Source: Pseudobdellovibrionaceae bacterium
GTDB taxonomy: Bacteria; Bdellovibrionota; Bdellovibrionia; Bdellovibrionales; UBA1609
Assembly (NCBI GenBank): GCA_020635075.1
Contig: JACKAM010000004.1
Coordinates: 62,001 to 126,000, forward strand
Length of the DNA stretch: 64,000 nt
Reading direction: 5' to 3'
The position numbers and the translations under genes were made by a program. The notes under the pieces are model-generated. The model did no database searches. It was given only the letters and a program-made list of their open reading frames with translations, and was not told the DNA's origin. Of the stretch, positions 16,367 through 24,345 are shown in pieces (the stretch's first letter is position 1; every line of letters starts with the position of its first letter).

Positions 16367-17406
16367 GTTCTGAAGAGGCAAATACCTCTCGGGGGCCAAA
16401 GAGAAAGTTGAGTCGATTCCTGTGCCGGGAGATGTTGTATGATTTTGTCACCAACTCGCTCGACGACTCGAGAAGGAAGGCTGTCGAGGACTTTCTTAAA
16501 CAGGATTTTGATACTCAACAGGATCTTGAGAACCTTAAAGAGGGCATTAAGTATTGTTCTGATCTTGGCGAAACCAAGATCTCGCTGCCTCTGATGCAGG
16601 AAATTAGGGACTACAAGGGTTTTTGGGGGCGCCTGAAAGAAGGGCGTCTTTGGAGTTCCTGGCCTGATTCGATCAAGTGGGGGATTGAAGCCGTAGCCAT
16701 CTCTGCTGTTGCGGCCATCGTGGCCATGGTGATTCCATGGAAAAAAGTGTCGCAGATTTTCCCTAAAACCGACAGCCAAGTGGTGCTGGTCGAAGTAAAA
16801 AAAGAGGACAAGGAGAAAGATCTTCATGGTGAAAAGGTGGCCGGTATGGCCGACCAGGGTGAGGGTCGCGTGACTCCTTCCTTGCCCCCAGAGGTGCCCA
16901 AGGAGTCCCAAGTTGTGCCACTTCCCGATGTTAAGACAGAGCCTGGCAAACCTGAGCCGGATAAGAAACCGCAAACAAAACCTCCCGACTCAGCTCCTCC
17001 TGAAGCGGCAGCAACTTCGGCGGAAAAGAAGCCTGTTGAGGTGCAGCAGGAGAGCGATGATGAAGAGGGCGAGAAGCCGACGAATCAGGATCGAAAGCCA
17101 TTAAAAGGATTTGTTTATCGGGCCTTCATGAGTCTTGAAGAGCTGGATGCAAAAACTTCGGAAATTGTTGGGGGTATCCAGGCCTTGGGTGGGGCCAAGG
17201 CAGGTCAGGTGGAGCTGGGATGGAGAAAACCAAAGGGAAGTTATTTTCACTTTTCACTACCTGAGTCCAACTACGAGGAAATGGTAAAACTTCTTCGTAA
17301 CTTTGGTCCAGTCCGGATCTACAAAGATCCCCATTGGCGGGTGATGCCCGAAGGTAAAATTCGTTTTATCCTGTGGGTTGAGGATAGCAAAAAGAAGCCA
17401 CAATAG
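16363..17406 (+). CDS. membrane-anchored anti-sigma-like protein
   Basis: A 347-residue protein with a cytoplasmic N-terminal helical domain (residues 15-80, with FLCREMLYDFVTNSLDDSRR and KAVEDFLKQDFDTQQDLEN), one membrane helix at about 108-127 (IEAVAISAVAAIVAMVIPW), a Lys/Glu/Pro-rich periplasmic linker (about 135-245) and a folded C-terminal domain (about 250-347). This is the architecture of a one-pass anti-sigma factor with a periplasmic sensor. The zinc-binding HxxxCxxC of classic ZAS domains is not present. The four-base overlap with the preceding sigma-like gene supports a partner role. Confidence 0.6.
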   Translation: MSSEEANTSRGPKRKLSRFLCREMLYDFVTNSLDDSRRKAVEDFLKQDFDTQQDLENLKEGIKYCSDLGETKISLPLMQEIRDYKGFWGRLKEGRLWSSWPDSIKWGIEAVAISAVAAIVAMVIPWKKVSQIFPKTDSQVVLVEVKKEDKEKDLHGEKVAGMADQGEGRVTPSLPPEVPKESQVVPLPDVKTEPGKPEPDKKPQTKPPDSAPPEAAATSAEKKPVEVQQESDDEEGEKPTNQDRKPLKGFVYRAFMSLEELDAKTSEIVGGIQALGGAKAGQVELGWRKPKGSYFHFSLPESNYEEMVKLLRNFGPVRIYKDPHWRVMPEGKIRFILWVEDSKKKPQ

Positions 17407-17428
17407 CATCTAGGACCCGCGAGTTCGA

Positions 17429-19375
17429 ATGAATCAAAAAAGACGGAAGCCCAAAAAATCTCTCCGTACTCTGTTGATGTTATGGTTTTTGTTGTTTTCC
17501 GTAGTGCCCCTGGCGTTTATCACCGGATACAGCCTTGTAAAATACGAACAGGCCATCGATCAGGAGTTGAGTCAGCGCCTAAAGGCAAACAGCCGTGAAA
17601 TCGGTGTCATTATTAGTGACTTCGAAACCGGCCTGCTGAGTCAGGCGCGCCAACTGGCTAACGACAGCAATCTGATCTTTCATATGTCGAAAAATGGCTT
17701 TTCTGCCGCCCGTCAGCTGGCCCAGGAAAGAATGCGCTCTCACTATGCTCACCGCTTGTGGTTACACAACCGAGAAGGTCGTCTGGAAGTTGCTTTATAC
17801 CGAGACGAGGACGGCAAGATCCAGCGTCGACCGAACATCGAGGGTGGACCTGTCGAACTAAAAGGCGAATTCTTGGATCGGGTCAAAGAAAAGGATGAGC
17901 TCACCCTGGTCGATTTTCGCTCGCAAAAAGACGGTGAAGGGCGGGTTGTTACCCAGAGTGTGGATCTTACGGTATTTCTCAAACTGAAGAACTCCAAGGG
18001 CAGGACGGTTGGATACTTGGAGGAAGTGATTTCTTTGGATGAGGGATTTCGCTCGGGATTAAAAAACCGTCTCAATCTGGAGGTATTCTTTTTCGAAAAA
18101 CAGGGAGAGGAAGTCTTTTCGAGTCACACGGACCTGCGTTTTTACAAGGCGAACTTCTTTCGCGACTACCTGGACGATACGACCTCTGCCTATTTTGATC
18201 TGGTGATTCAGGACGTGCCCTATGGGTTTCGTATTCATCCAGTCTACTGGGGGGACACAGAATTTTACATCGGCCTTGGCGCATCCAAGAGTGCTTCGCG
18301 GGCAATTCTGCAAAATGTGAACTATGCTTTCTTCTCGGTCGTCGGGGCGATCATTCTTCTCCTGGTCGTACTCAGCGTTATTTCTTCAAAAATCATGCTC
18401 CGCCCCCTCTACGAGTTACTCAATGCTCTGCAATCTATGGATGTCAATAAAGGGAAAATTGAAATTCAAAATGCGGGTGAGACAGAGTTGGGTCTGTTGG
18501 CCGAGAGTTTTAATGAAATGTCACAACGGGTTTATCGAGCCCAGCAGGACCTAAAGGGCAAGGTAGAGGAGTTGGAACAGGCAAATGCAGAAATTCGCGA
18601 AACTCAGGCGCGATTGGTCCATACTGCCAAGATGGCCAGTCTTGGTCAGCTTGTCGCCGGCATCGCACACGAGCTGAACAATCCCATTGGATTTATCTAC
18701 AGCAACATGAGTCACCTAGACGACTACTCTAACAAACTGGTCGGTCTTGTTCAGTTGGCTGATAAATCACCGAACAAATTGAAGGCGGAAATGGAAAAGG
18801 TCGATTTCGACTACATTGTTGAGGATCTCCCAAAACTCATTCGCTCCTGTGAGGATGGGGCCCGCCGGACTCGCGACATTGTTCTTGGTCTGCGCAGTTT
18901 TTCCCGCTTGGAGGAGGCGCAGATCAAGGAGGTGGACGTCAGAGAAGGGCTTGAAGATACTCTCAAACTATTGACCGGAGAATTCAAAAATCGCATCAAG
19001 ATTGTTAAGAATTTTTCGGAAGTTCCCAATATCAATTGCTATCCTAGTCAGCTCAATCAGGTTTTTATGAACATACTCTCCAATGCCGGTCAGGCCATCG
19101 AAGGGGAGGGGGAAATCACCATTGAAACTGGCACTGTCGGTAGTGATAAAGTCTTCGTGATTATCCGCGACTCAGGCAAGGGGATGGCTCAGTCGACGAT
19201 AGATCAAATTTTCGACCCATTCTTTACCACCAAGTCTCTTGGCAAGGGAACAGGCCTGGGCTTGAGTATCTCCTACGGCATTGTTGAAAAACACGGTGGT
19301 GAAATCCAGGTTGAATCCGAGCTTGGGAAGGGCACTCAGTTTAAAATAATTCTGCCTGTGGCAGGGCCTGCCTGA
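17429..19375 (+). CDS. membrane sensor histidine kinase
   Basis: A 648-residue sensor kinase: TM1 at about 14-34, a large periplasmic sensor of about 260 residues (Cache-like by position only), TM2 at about 298-320, a HAMP domain, a coiled coil (QQDLKGKVEELEQANAEI), then the H-box LVAGIAHELNNPIGFIYSN with His414. The ATPase part has the N-box MNILSNAGQAIEGEGE, DSGKGM, FDPFFTTKSLGKGTGLGLS and a final glycine box. It belongs to the HisKA group typical of NtrB-like kinases. It lies 22 bases after the anti-sigma-like gene, so probably shares the mreB operon. No response regulator is nearby, so its partner is unknown. Confidence 0.9.
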   Translation: MNQKRRKPKKSLRTLLMLWFLLFSVVPLAFITGYSLVKYEQAIDQELSQRLKANSREIGVIISDFETGLLSQARQLANDSNLIFHMSKNGFSAARQLAQERMRSHYAHRLWLHNREGRLEVALYRDEDGKIQRRPNIEGGPVELKGEFLDRVKEKDELTLVDFRSQKDGEGRVVTQSVDLTVFLKLKNSKGRTVGYLEEVISLDEGFRSGLKNRLNLEVFFFEKQGEEVFSSHTDLRFYKANFFRDYLDDTTSAYFDLVIQDVPYGFRIHPVYWGDTEFYIGLGASKSASRAILQNVNYAFFSVVGAIILLLVVLSVISSKIMLRPLYELLNALQSMDVNKGKIEIQNAGETELGLLAESFNEMSQRVYRAQQDLKGKVEELEQANAEIRETQARLVHTAKMASLGQLVAGIAHELNNPIGFIYSNMSHLDDYSNKLVGLVQLADKSPNKLKAEMEKVDFDYIVEDLPKLIRSCEDGARRTRDIVLGLRSFSRLEEAQIKEVDVREGLEDTLKLLTGEFKNRIKIVKNFSEVPNINCYPSQLNQVFMNILSNAGQAIEGEGEITIETGTVGSDKVFVIIRDSGKGMAQSTIDQIFDPFFTTKSLGKGTGLGLSISYGIVEKHGGEIQVESELGKGTQFKIILPVAGPA

Positions 19376-19472
19376 TTTGTCGACTCTTTTGACGGCTGTT
19401 TGAGTGCGCGCCGTAATAGGCCCATTCTCAGTTCAAGACACCAATAAAATCAAAGGGTTATGTCGTGCCAGG

Positions 19473-19488
19473 TGGCCGTTAAATTGCA
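19473..19488 (+). promoter_or_regulatory. sigma-54-like promoter for the gene at 19515
   Basis: TGGCCG-TTAAA-TTGCA: the GG (19474-19475) and GC (19486-19487) are exactly 10 bases apart, and the -12 box TTGCA is consensus, while the -24 box has CG instead of AC at its end. The start site would be near 19498, 17 bases before the ATG, with TAAGGAG between them. The promoter-to-start geometry closely resembles the site at 1991-2007. Confidence 0.5.
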
Positions 19489-19514
19489 TCTTTATGGGCT
19501 AAGGAGACGAAATC

Positions 19515-20234
19515 ATGGGAGAAAAATCTCCATTGAGACTCACACAAATCACGCGGTCCTTTAAGAGGCGCGATCTGGTTCACATCGAAGGTGATCGGGT
19601 CCGGCAGTACGCGGTGTTTGTGTTTCTCGTTCTTATTGGTCTCCTGCTCTTGTTCAATTCTGAACCCGGGTCTCACCGCTCCAAGAAGGGGGCTTCGGAA
19701 TTCAGCTCGTTTGCTCCAGGTTCAAAGGAGGCTGAACGCTACATGGACAAAGCTCTTCAGGATGCAGCCAAGAGAACCGAATTGGAATCTCAGCGGATGG
19801 ACTTGGACAATAAAAAGTGGGCGCCAAAGATCGATGAAAGCCGCATTGGCCTCATGCAAAAGCGACCCTATGACTCTTACCAGGGTTTTACCAAAGAGGT
19901 CCCAGAAGATAAGGCAGCCGACGTGTATGCCGACGTCTCCCATGGGGATAGATACGAATACGAGGGCCATCCGGGCCCCCGCATTGAGTCCCTTCTGGCC
20001 CGGCGTAAGTTTGTCCACGAATACGATAAGGCCTCACGTGAGGAATACGTCCGACAATTCCTGGCCAATGCCCTAAAAGAAGGCTATTTGATTCAGTTAA
20101 ACGATCAGTTAGAGGTTGTTCGTGTGCAGCGGGTTCCCACAGATTTACCCTTGGCATTGCCTCCAGGGAGTGGAACCCCTTATCAGGATCAACGGCCTTC
20201 GCCATTTGATTCTGGGTACTCTGGATCTCAGTAG
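19515..20234 (+). CDS. single-pass membrane protein of unknown function
   Basis: A 239-residue protein with a cytoplasmic N-terminus rich in Arg (residues 1-33), one membrane helix at about 36-53 (YAVFVFLVLIGLLLLF), and a soluble periplasmic part with helices to about residue 85 (KEAERYMDKALQDAAKR), a central tract with EDKAADVYADVSHGDRYEYE and a Pro/Gly-rich tail. I do not recognise a family. ATG 19515 has TAAGGAG 8 bases upstream. A sigma-54-like promoter precedes it, so it may be a developmentally or stress-switched envelope protein; that is inference. Confidence 0.65.
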   Translation: MGEKSPLRLTQITRSFKRRDLVHIEGDRVRQYAVFVFLVLIGLLLLFNSEPGSHRSKKGASEFSSFAPGSKEAERYMDKALQDAAKRTELESQRMDLDNKKWAPKIDESRIGLMQKRPYDSYQGFTKEVPEDKAADVYADVSHGDRYEYEGHPGPRIESLLARRKFVHEYDKASREEYVRQFLANALKEGYLIQLNDQLEVVRVQRVPTDLPLALPPGSGTPYQDQRPSPFDSGYSGSQ

Positions 20235-20242
20235 GTTCCTGC

Positions 20243-20626
20243 TCACTTACGAGGTTTAAACCACCGTTCTTCGAGAAAACTGGTGTATTCCCGGTTGGTG
20301 ATAATTAGGTGATCGACCAGGGGAATCTCCATGAGTTGGCTGGCCCGTCGCAGCCGATGGGTGAGTCGGATATCTTCATCTGAGGGAATGGGGTCGCCAC
20401 TTGGATGATTGTGGGCAACTAAGATGGCTGAGGCATTCGCCATGCAGGCAAAGCGAAAGATGTCCCTCGGGTGAACCATGCAGGCGTCGACCGTCCCACG
20501 AAACAGGCACCGGGCCGATATTACGGACTTGGTTGAGCTTAGGGCAAGGGCCCAAAACTCCTCAATCGACGAATTCATCATAGGTCGCAAAAATTGGGCT
20601 GCACTGTGGCTTGAGGTGATTTCCAT
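20243..20626 (-). CDS. RadC-type JAB/MPN domain protein (core domain only)
   Basis: A 127-residue protein equal to the C-terminal JAB1/MPN domain of RadC (UPF0758). The JAMM metal site is visible as HNHPSGDPIPSDED (His-x-His and Asp), with the upstream strand FRFACMANASAILVAHNHPSG and the downstream VDHLIITNREYTSFLEE. Full-length RadC has about 220 residues with an N-terminal helix-hairpin-helix region; it is absent here. Such short RadC proteins are common on mobile elements and plasmids, but no mobile element is seen here. ATG 20626 has GGAG 7 bases upstream. Confidence 0.85.
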   Translation of the reverse strand: MEITSSHSAAQFLRPMMNSSIEEFWALALSSTKSVISARCLFRGTVDACMVHPRDIFRFACMANASAILVAHNHPSGDPIPSDEDIRLTHRLRRASQLMEIPLVDHLIITNREYTSFLEERWFKPRK

Positions 20627-20671
20627 TCCGTCACTCCGCAGAAAGGTTTTGTAAAAGCGTTAGGAATTTGC

Positions 20672-20717
20672 AAAGTAAAAGACCAGGCCGAATCGCGATA
20701 AAGTAAAAAGCCAGGCC
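20672..20717. repeat. two 18-base direct repeats between radC-like and lpoB-like genes
   Basis: AAAGTAAAAGACCAGGCC (20672-20689) and AAAGTAAAAAGCCAGGCC (20700-20717) differ at two positions and are 28 bases apart start to start. They lie between divergently transcribed genes. They could be tandem operator sites. A second short pair, CGGACA-TTT-CGGACA, lies just downstream at about 20735-20750. Confidence 0.4.
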
Positions 20718-20839
20718 AGAGACCAGTCCAATACCGGACATTTCGGACAATTTTCAGAGTCATTTTCCGCTGCGCTGCGAGGGCTTGCCTCCGGGGGGGA
20801 ATGCTTCATAAAATGGGGCTTCTTTGTGAGGAGAGGTGT

Positions 20840-21442
20840 ATGAAAACAACATTTGGAATTTTTTTGGCGGCAGTATCTTTAGTGGCTTTGTCATCTTGTG
20901 GTCCCAAAGCTTTTGTAAAGGGTGATTATGATGAGGACGTCAATCAGACAAACCTGCTTAACGATCAATGGTCGGAGTCTGATATGCAGAATGCGGTCCG
21001 CGACCTGGTCTCCAGTGCCACCGGTCACTATTCAATCTCCAGCGCCAAAAGGCCTCCGATTGTCATGGTTACCAAGCTGCAAAATAAAACCAGCGAGCAT
21101 ATCGACACCCAGAACATTATGGATATGGTTCGCGTAGAGCTGTCCAGAGGTGGTCGGGTTGCCTTTGTCGACAAAGCAGCGCGTGAGGACATCAAGGATG
21201 AGTATGAGTATCAAAACTCCGGTATGGTGGGGCGTGAAACCAAAAAGGGACCTGGCGGTCAAATTGGTGCCGACTTCATCATCAACGGTCGCTTGGACTC
21301 CATTGTTCAGCAGGCTGGAAAAGATAAGACGGTCTACTACAAAATTACACTGAATATGACCAACCTGAAGACTGGAATCATTGTCTGGTCTGACTACAAA
21401 CAGATTCGCAAGAAGTTCAGAAAGCAACGCGTAGGTCTGTAA
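20840..21442 (+). CDS. LpoB-like lipoprotein (penicillin-binding protein activator family)
   Basis: A 200-residue lipoprotein with lipobox VALSSC. The mature domain matches the LpoB/COG3417 pattern: PIVMVTKLQNKTSEHIDTQ, VRVELSRGGRVAFVDKAARE, IGADFIINGRLDSIV and YYKITLNMTNLKTGIIVWSD. In enterobacteria LpoB is an outer-membrane lipoprotein that activates PBP1b; here the PBP partner is not in the window. ATG 20840 has GAGGAG upstream; the longer reading frame to 20801 is not used. It is followed after 17 bases by a COG3014-type lipoprotein, a pairing seen in other bacteria. Confidence 0.8.
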   Translation: MKTTFGIFLAAVSLVALSSCGPKAFVKGDYDEDVNQTNLLNDQWSESDMQNAVRDLVSSATGHYSISSAKRPPIVMVTKLQNKTSEHIDTQNIMDMVRVELSRGGRVAFVDKAAREDIKDEYEYQNSGMVGRETKKGPGGQIGADFIINGRLDSIVQQAGKDKTVYYKITLNMTNLKTGIIVWSDYKQIRKKFRKQRVGL

Positions 21443-21459
21443 GCTAAGAGAGTGCTCCT

Positions 21460-22719
21460 ATGAAAAAGTTGGTGAAGGTTGCCTGGGCGAGCGTGGGAAT
21501 TGCGCTCGCCTTTGTTATTTCGACGGGTTTACTCGTTGGCTGTGCCACATTCGACCGGCAGGCCGATCATGCCCGCTCCCTGATCCGCAATCGCAAGGCG
21601 GACCAGGTCATTGCTGGTTACAAGGAAAAGGCCTGGAAGGAGTCGGACGATCAATTGGTCTATCTCTTTGATTACGGAACGGCGGCCCATATTTCTGGCC
21701 AGTACGAAGAAAGTAACCGGGCCCTTTTGTTGGCCGACAAGCTTTCTGAAGTGAAAGACTATCACAGTCTCAGCCGAATTACCGGGTCTCTGCTGCTTAA
21801 TGAGGGAATGGTTCAGTATAAGGGAGATGATTACGAAAAGGTCTTGGTTAACGCTGTATTGGCACTGAATTTCTTGATGCTCAACGAGCATGATTCGGCC
21901 CTGGTTGAAACCCGTAAGCTCAATCAAAAGCTCTATCATTATAAATTTGATGCGAAAAGGGATTACGAACAAAACCCCTTTGCTTACTATTTGGCGGCAA
22001 TGATTTGGGAATCTGATCGAAAATATGATGATGCCTACATTGACTACAAAAAGGTCTACGAGTTGTTCCCCCAGTATGCACCCATCAAAGAGGACTTGAT
22101 CCGCTTGTCTACCCTGTCACAGCGGCCGGATGAGTTGAGCAAGTGGAAGAAGCAATTTCCGGATGTGAAATTTAAGAACGAGTGGAAAGACAAAAAGCAT
22201 GGCGAGTTGGTTTTGATCTATCAGCAGGGCTGGGGGCCAAGAAAGCGTCCGGACCCGGCGTCCCCACGGATGCCTAAGCTTTACCCAATATACTCGCACA
22301 CCGATCAAGCCAACCTTGTGGTCGAGGGCGTTGGAGAGAAGAAGTCAGAGTTCCTTTATTCGGTCGAAGCCACAGCCATTAAGACATTGGCTGACCAGTA
22401 CGCCGGATTAGCGGCCAAGCGGGTCGCAGGTATTGCTACCAAGGCGGTTGTTGCCGACCAACTTCGCCAAAAAAACGAGACCCTGGGTCAGCTGGCTTGG
22501 ATCGGTATGAATCTGGCCGACCGCGCTGATACCCGTCAGTGGTCGACCCTACCCGAGACTTTCCAGATCGCCCGCATGTACCTTCCCGCGGGCACCTATA
22601 GGGTGAGGGTCGAGGGACTGACCGACAGTGGTAAGAAGTCTGGTGAGGATATGGAGGCCGTGGAGTTGACCGTTAAGGCGGGCAAAAAAGCCTTTATGAC
22701 ATGGCGGTCGGTGCGCTAG
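21460..22719 (+). CDS. COG3014-type lipoprotein with TPR-like repeats
   Basis: A 419-residue lipoprotein: signal peptide with lipobox LLVGCA (Cys at about 28), then helical repeats to about residue 215 (YLFDYGTAAHISGQYEESN, ALNFLMLNEHDSALVETRK, YYLAAMIWESDRKYDDAY), which are TPR-like, and a C-terminal half with strands (GELVLIYQQGWGPRKRPDP, NLVVEGVGEKKSEFLY) and a final beta-rich part. The GWGPRK region is characteristic of proteins that accompany LpoB-like lipoproteins. It is the second gene of the lpoB-like operon and ends before a strong terminator. Role in peptidoglycan synthase control is inference from the neighbour. Confidence 0.72.
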   Translation: MKKLVKVAWASVGIALAFVISTGLLVGCATFDRQADHARSLIRNRKADQVIAGYKEKAWKESDDQLVYLFDYGTAAHISGQYEESNRALLLADKLSEVKDYHSLSRITGSLLLNEGMVQYKGDDYEKVLVNAVLALNFLMLNEHDSALVETRKLNQKLYHYKFDAKRDYEQNPFAYYLAAMIWESDRKYDDAYIDYKKVYELFPQYAPIKEDLIRLSTLSQRPDELSKWKKQFPDVKFKNEWKDKKHGELVLIYQQGWGPRKRPDPASPRMPKLYPIYSHTDQANLVVEGVGEKKSEFLYSVEATAIKTLADQYAGLAAKRVAGIATKAVVADQLRQKNETLGQLAWIGMNLADRADTRQWSTLPETFQIARMYLPAGTYRVRVEGLTDSGKKSGEDMEAVELTVKAGKKAFMTWRSVR

Positions 22720-22742
22720 GACCAATTTCATAGTTAAGGACC

Positions 22743-22773
22743 AAAAAAAAAGCCCGGCAATGTCCGGGCTTTT
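22743..22773. terminator. bidirectional rho-independent terminator
   Basis: AGCCCGG (22751-22757) and CCGGGCT (22764-22770) form a 7-bp stem with loop CAATGT, flanked by a run of A on the left and T on the right. It serves the lpoB-like operon on the plus strand and the PhaR-type gene on the minus strand. Confidence 0.85.
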
Positions 22774-22806
22774 CTCGTCTTCTATTTATGATCAACAGGA
22801 ACCAGA

Positions 22807-23337
22807 TTAGTTGTTCAGGCTCTTGTTGGAGTTGGGAAGGTCAGGAGTGACCTCATTGGCACCGCCAAAAGAACTGCTTTCAGTAGCGGCGTGAGCAGCT
22901 GTGGCAACGCGCTCTTCCAAGGACTGCTTAATGTCCTCATGAGATGCGCGAGCGGACTCAGCCGGCTCAACTTTCTCAGCTACAACCGGTGCAGGTTGGG
23001 TTTGAGCATAATCCTTAGGAAATGCACCCAACTTGGCCAGATAAGCAGAAATGCTTCCGTTTCCATTTTGAATAATTTCACGCAGTGTGAACAGCGGAGC
23101 GTACTGAGAAGCCTTCTTCTCAGCTTCAAAGATGATCTGTGTCAGAGTTGCTGCTGTGATGTCGTTCTTGGTCTTGTTGTCGATGACCATGACATCTTCG
23201 CTATTCCGAATCATTTTTGCGATATCGTCCAAAGTGACGTAGCAGCTCTGCTGAGTGTCGTAGAGCTTACGGTTTTGGTACCGCTTAATGATCTTTGTCC
23301 TTGCGTTCGCTTTGTTAGACATGACTTCTTGATTCAC
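22807..23337 (-). CDS. PhaR-type polyhydroxyalkanoate synthesis regulator
   Basis: A 176-residue protein with the PHB/PHA accumulation regulator DNA-binding domain near its N-terminus: IIKRYQNRKLYDTQQSCYVT, LDDIAKMIRNSEDVMVIDNK, and TAATLTQIIFEAEK are the hallmarks. A C-terminal Ala/Glu-rich segment follows. In PHA producers PhaR represses phasin genes; no pha genes are in this window, so the target is unknown. I use GTG 23337 because GGGAGG lies 8 bases upstream; ATG 23322 is the alternative. A strong promoter about 150 bases upstream implies a long leader. Confidence 0.85.
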   Translation of the reverse strand: MNQEVMSNKANARTKIIKRYQNRKLYDTQQSCYVTLDDIAKMIRNSEDVMVIDNKTKNDITAATLTQIIFEAEKKASQYAPLFTLREIIQNGNGSISAYLAKLGAFPKDYAQTQPAPVVAEKVEPAESARASHEDIKQSLEERVATAAHAATESSSFGGANEVTPDLPNSNKSLNN

Positions 23338-23490
23338 CAGACTGCCTCCCTCTGGAAGTTTGCTCCCCAATCAATAGGATCTCATCATCCTGGCCAGTTA
23401 CCTCTCCGGCCCCGATTCGCCGATTCTTTCGCTTTGGCATTGCCTCTGAATGCCCGCAAATTCATCAAGACGGACCGTATCAACGGCGGA

Positions 23491-23520
23491 AACATAGCCC
23501 TGGGCGCCACAGCCTGTCAA
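23491..23520 (-). promoter_or_regulatory. sigma-70 promoter upstream of the PhaR-type gene
   Basis: On the minus strand, consensus TTGACA (23515-23520) is followed after 18 bases by TATGTT (23491-23496). Transcription would begin near 23484 and leave a leader of almost 150 bases before the GTG at 23337. The leader is GC-rich with GGCGAATCGGGGCCGGAGAG inside it and no evident ORF. Confidence 0.5.
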
Positions 23521-23586
23521 GCCCACCAAATCGGCTTTCTCAATAATTTCAAGCAGTAAAGACGCCACGCACCATTCCTTTATTAC

Positions 23587-24189
23587 ATGATTCCGCCGCC
23601 ATGCAAAAAGGTTAACAAAAGGAGGTCCTGTCTCAAGAAAAGCCACCAATCTGCCGATTCTTATTTGGGGACAGTTTACTTTATAGTGGGGCCTTTTTGT
23701 TTGGAAAAAAGCAATAAAAATCAAGAGTTTAAAACATATGACCTGCTTTTGGTGTTGTCCCTTGTGGCAGCAGTGAGCCTGGTCATCGCCAGCATTCTTG
23801 GCGGTCGTCTGGAGGATCCTAATGTAAAAAGGGTGCAGCGCGACACTGAAGCTCTTATAGGGCAACTTTTGGGCTGGGGCCCCCCTGCGGAAACCCTAGA
23901 CGATGGTCTAGGAGAACCAAAAGAGGAGCAGCGTGAATTGGCTTCATCCGGATCTGATTTTCCTCTGGGTAAGGAGGGCATCGTAGGTATCGACCCCTGG
24001 GGTCAGGCTTACCGCTTTCAAGTGGTGGAAATTGATCGGCCAAGATCCGCATATCTCCTGGTCTGGTCCAACGGGCCAAATGCACGCAACGACAGCGGCG
24101 ACAACTTTGGTTGGGATCGTCTTCACGACCAACGGCAAGGGGTTTTGTTTCGCGGCGATGATTTGGGCTATTCAAAGAGACTTTATTGA
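23587..24189 (+). CDS. pseudopilin-like membrane protein
   Basis: An up to 200-residue protein with one hydrophobic helix (LLLVLSLVAAVSLVIASIL) near residues 53-72, followed by a helix with RVQRDTEALIGQL and a C-terminal part GKEGIVGIDPWGQAYRFQVV ... LLVWSNGPNARND. The DPWG-x-xY motif followed by a SxGPN-like tail is the pattern of type II secretion GspG/pilin-like C-termini, where it forms a Ca-binding beta region. The prepilin GF/E processing site is not evident. The true start is uncertain: 23587 (ATG) gives an odd 45-residue basic N-terminus, and TTG 23701 is a good alternative. Confidence 0.55.
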   Translation: MIPPPCKKVNKRRSCLKKSHQSADSYLGTVYFIVGPFCLEKSNKNQEFKTYDLLLVLSLVAAVSLVIASILGGRLEDPNVKRVQRDTEALIGQLLGWGPPAETLDDGLGEPKEEQRELASSGSDFPLGKEGIVGIDPWGQAYRFQVVEIDRPRSAYLLVWSNGPNARNDSGDNFGWDRLHDQRQGVLFRGDDLGYSKRLY

Positions 24190-24222
24190 ACACAGTCCGA
24201 CCTGAGATGGGCCAGCAATTGG

Positions 24223-24246
24223 TCCAGTTATTAGTCCAGTTATTAG
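24223..24246. repeat. perfect 12-base tandem duplication
   Basis: TCCAGTTATTAG occurs twice back to back (24223-24234 and 24235-24246) in the gap before the TPR lipoprotein gene. It is probably replication slippage, or less likely paired binding sites. Confidence 0.6.
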
Positions 24247-24345
24247 AGCCCAAAGCTCATCCCCCTCAAATGGCTTTAAGCATCCACAGGGAGAAGCCGA
24301 CAAGTGATGTAAGCCCTGATGAAAGGGCGAACCGAAAGGGTGAGA

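Noticed and set aside
23398..23865. 155-codon minus-strand frame in the gap before the PhaR-type gene
   Set aside because: Overlaps the pseudopilin-like gene, has no ribosome-binding site, and includes the -35/-10 boxes of a good promoter.
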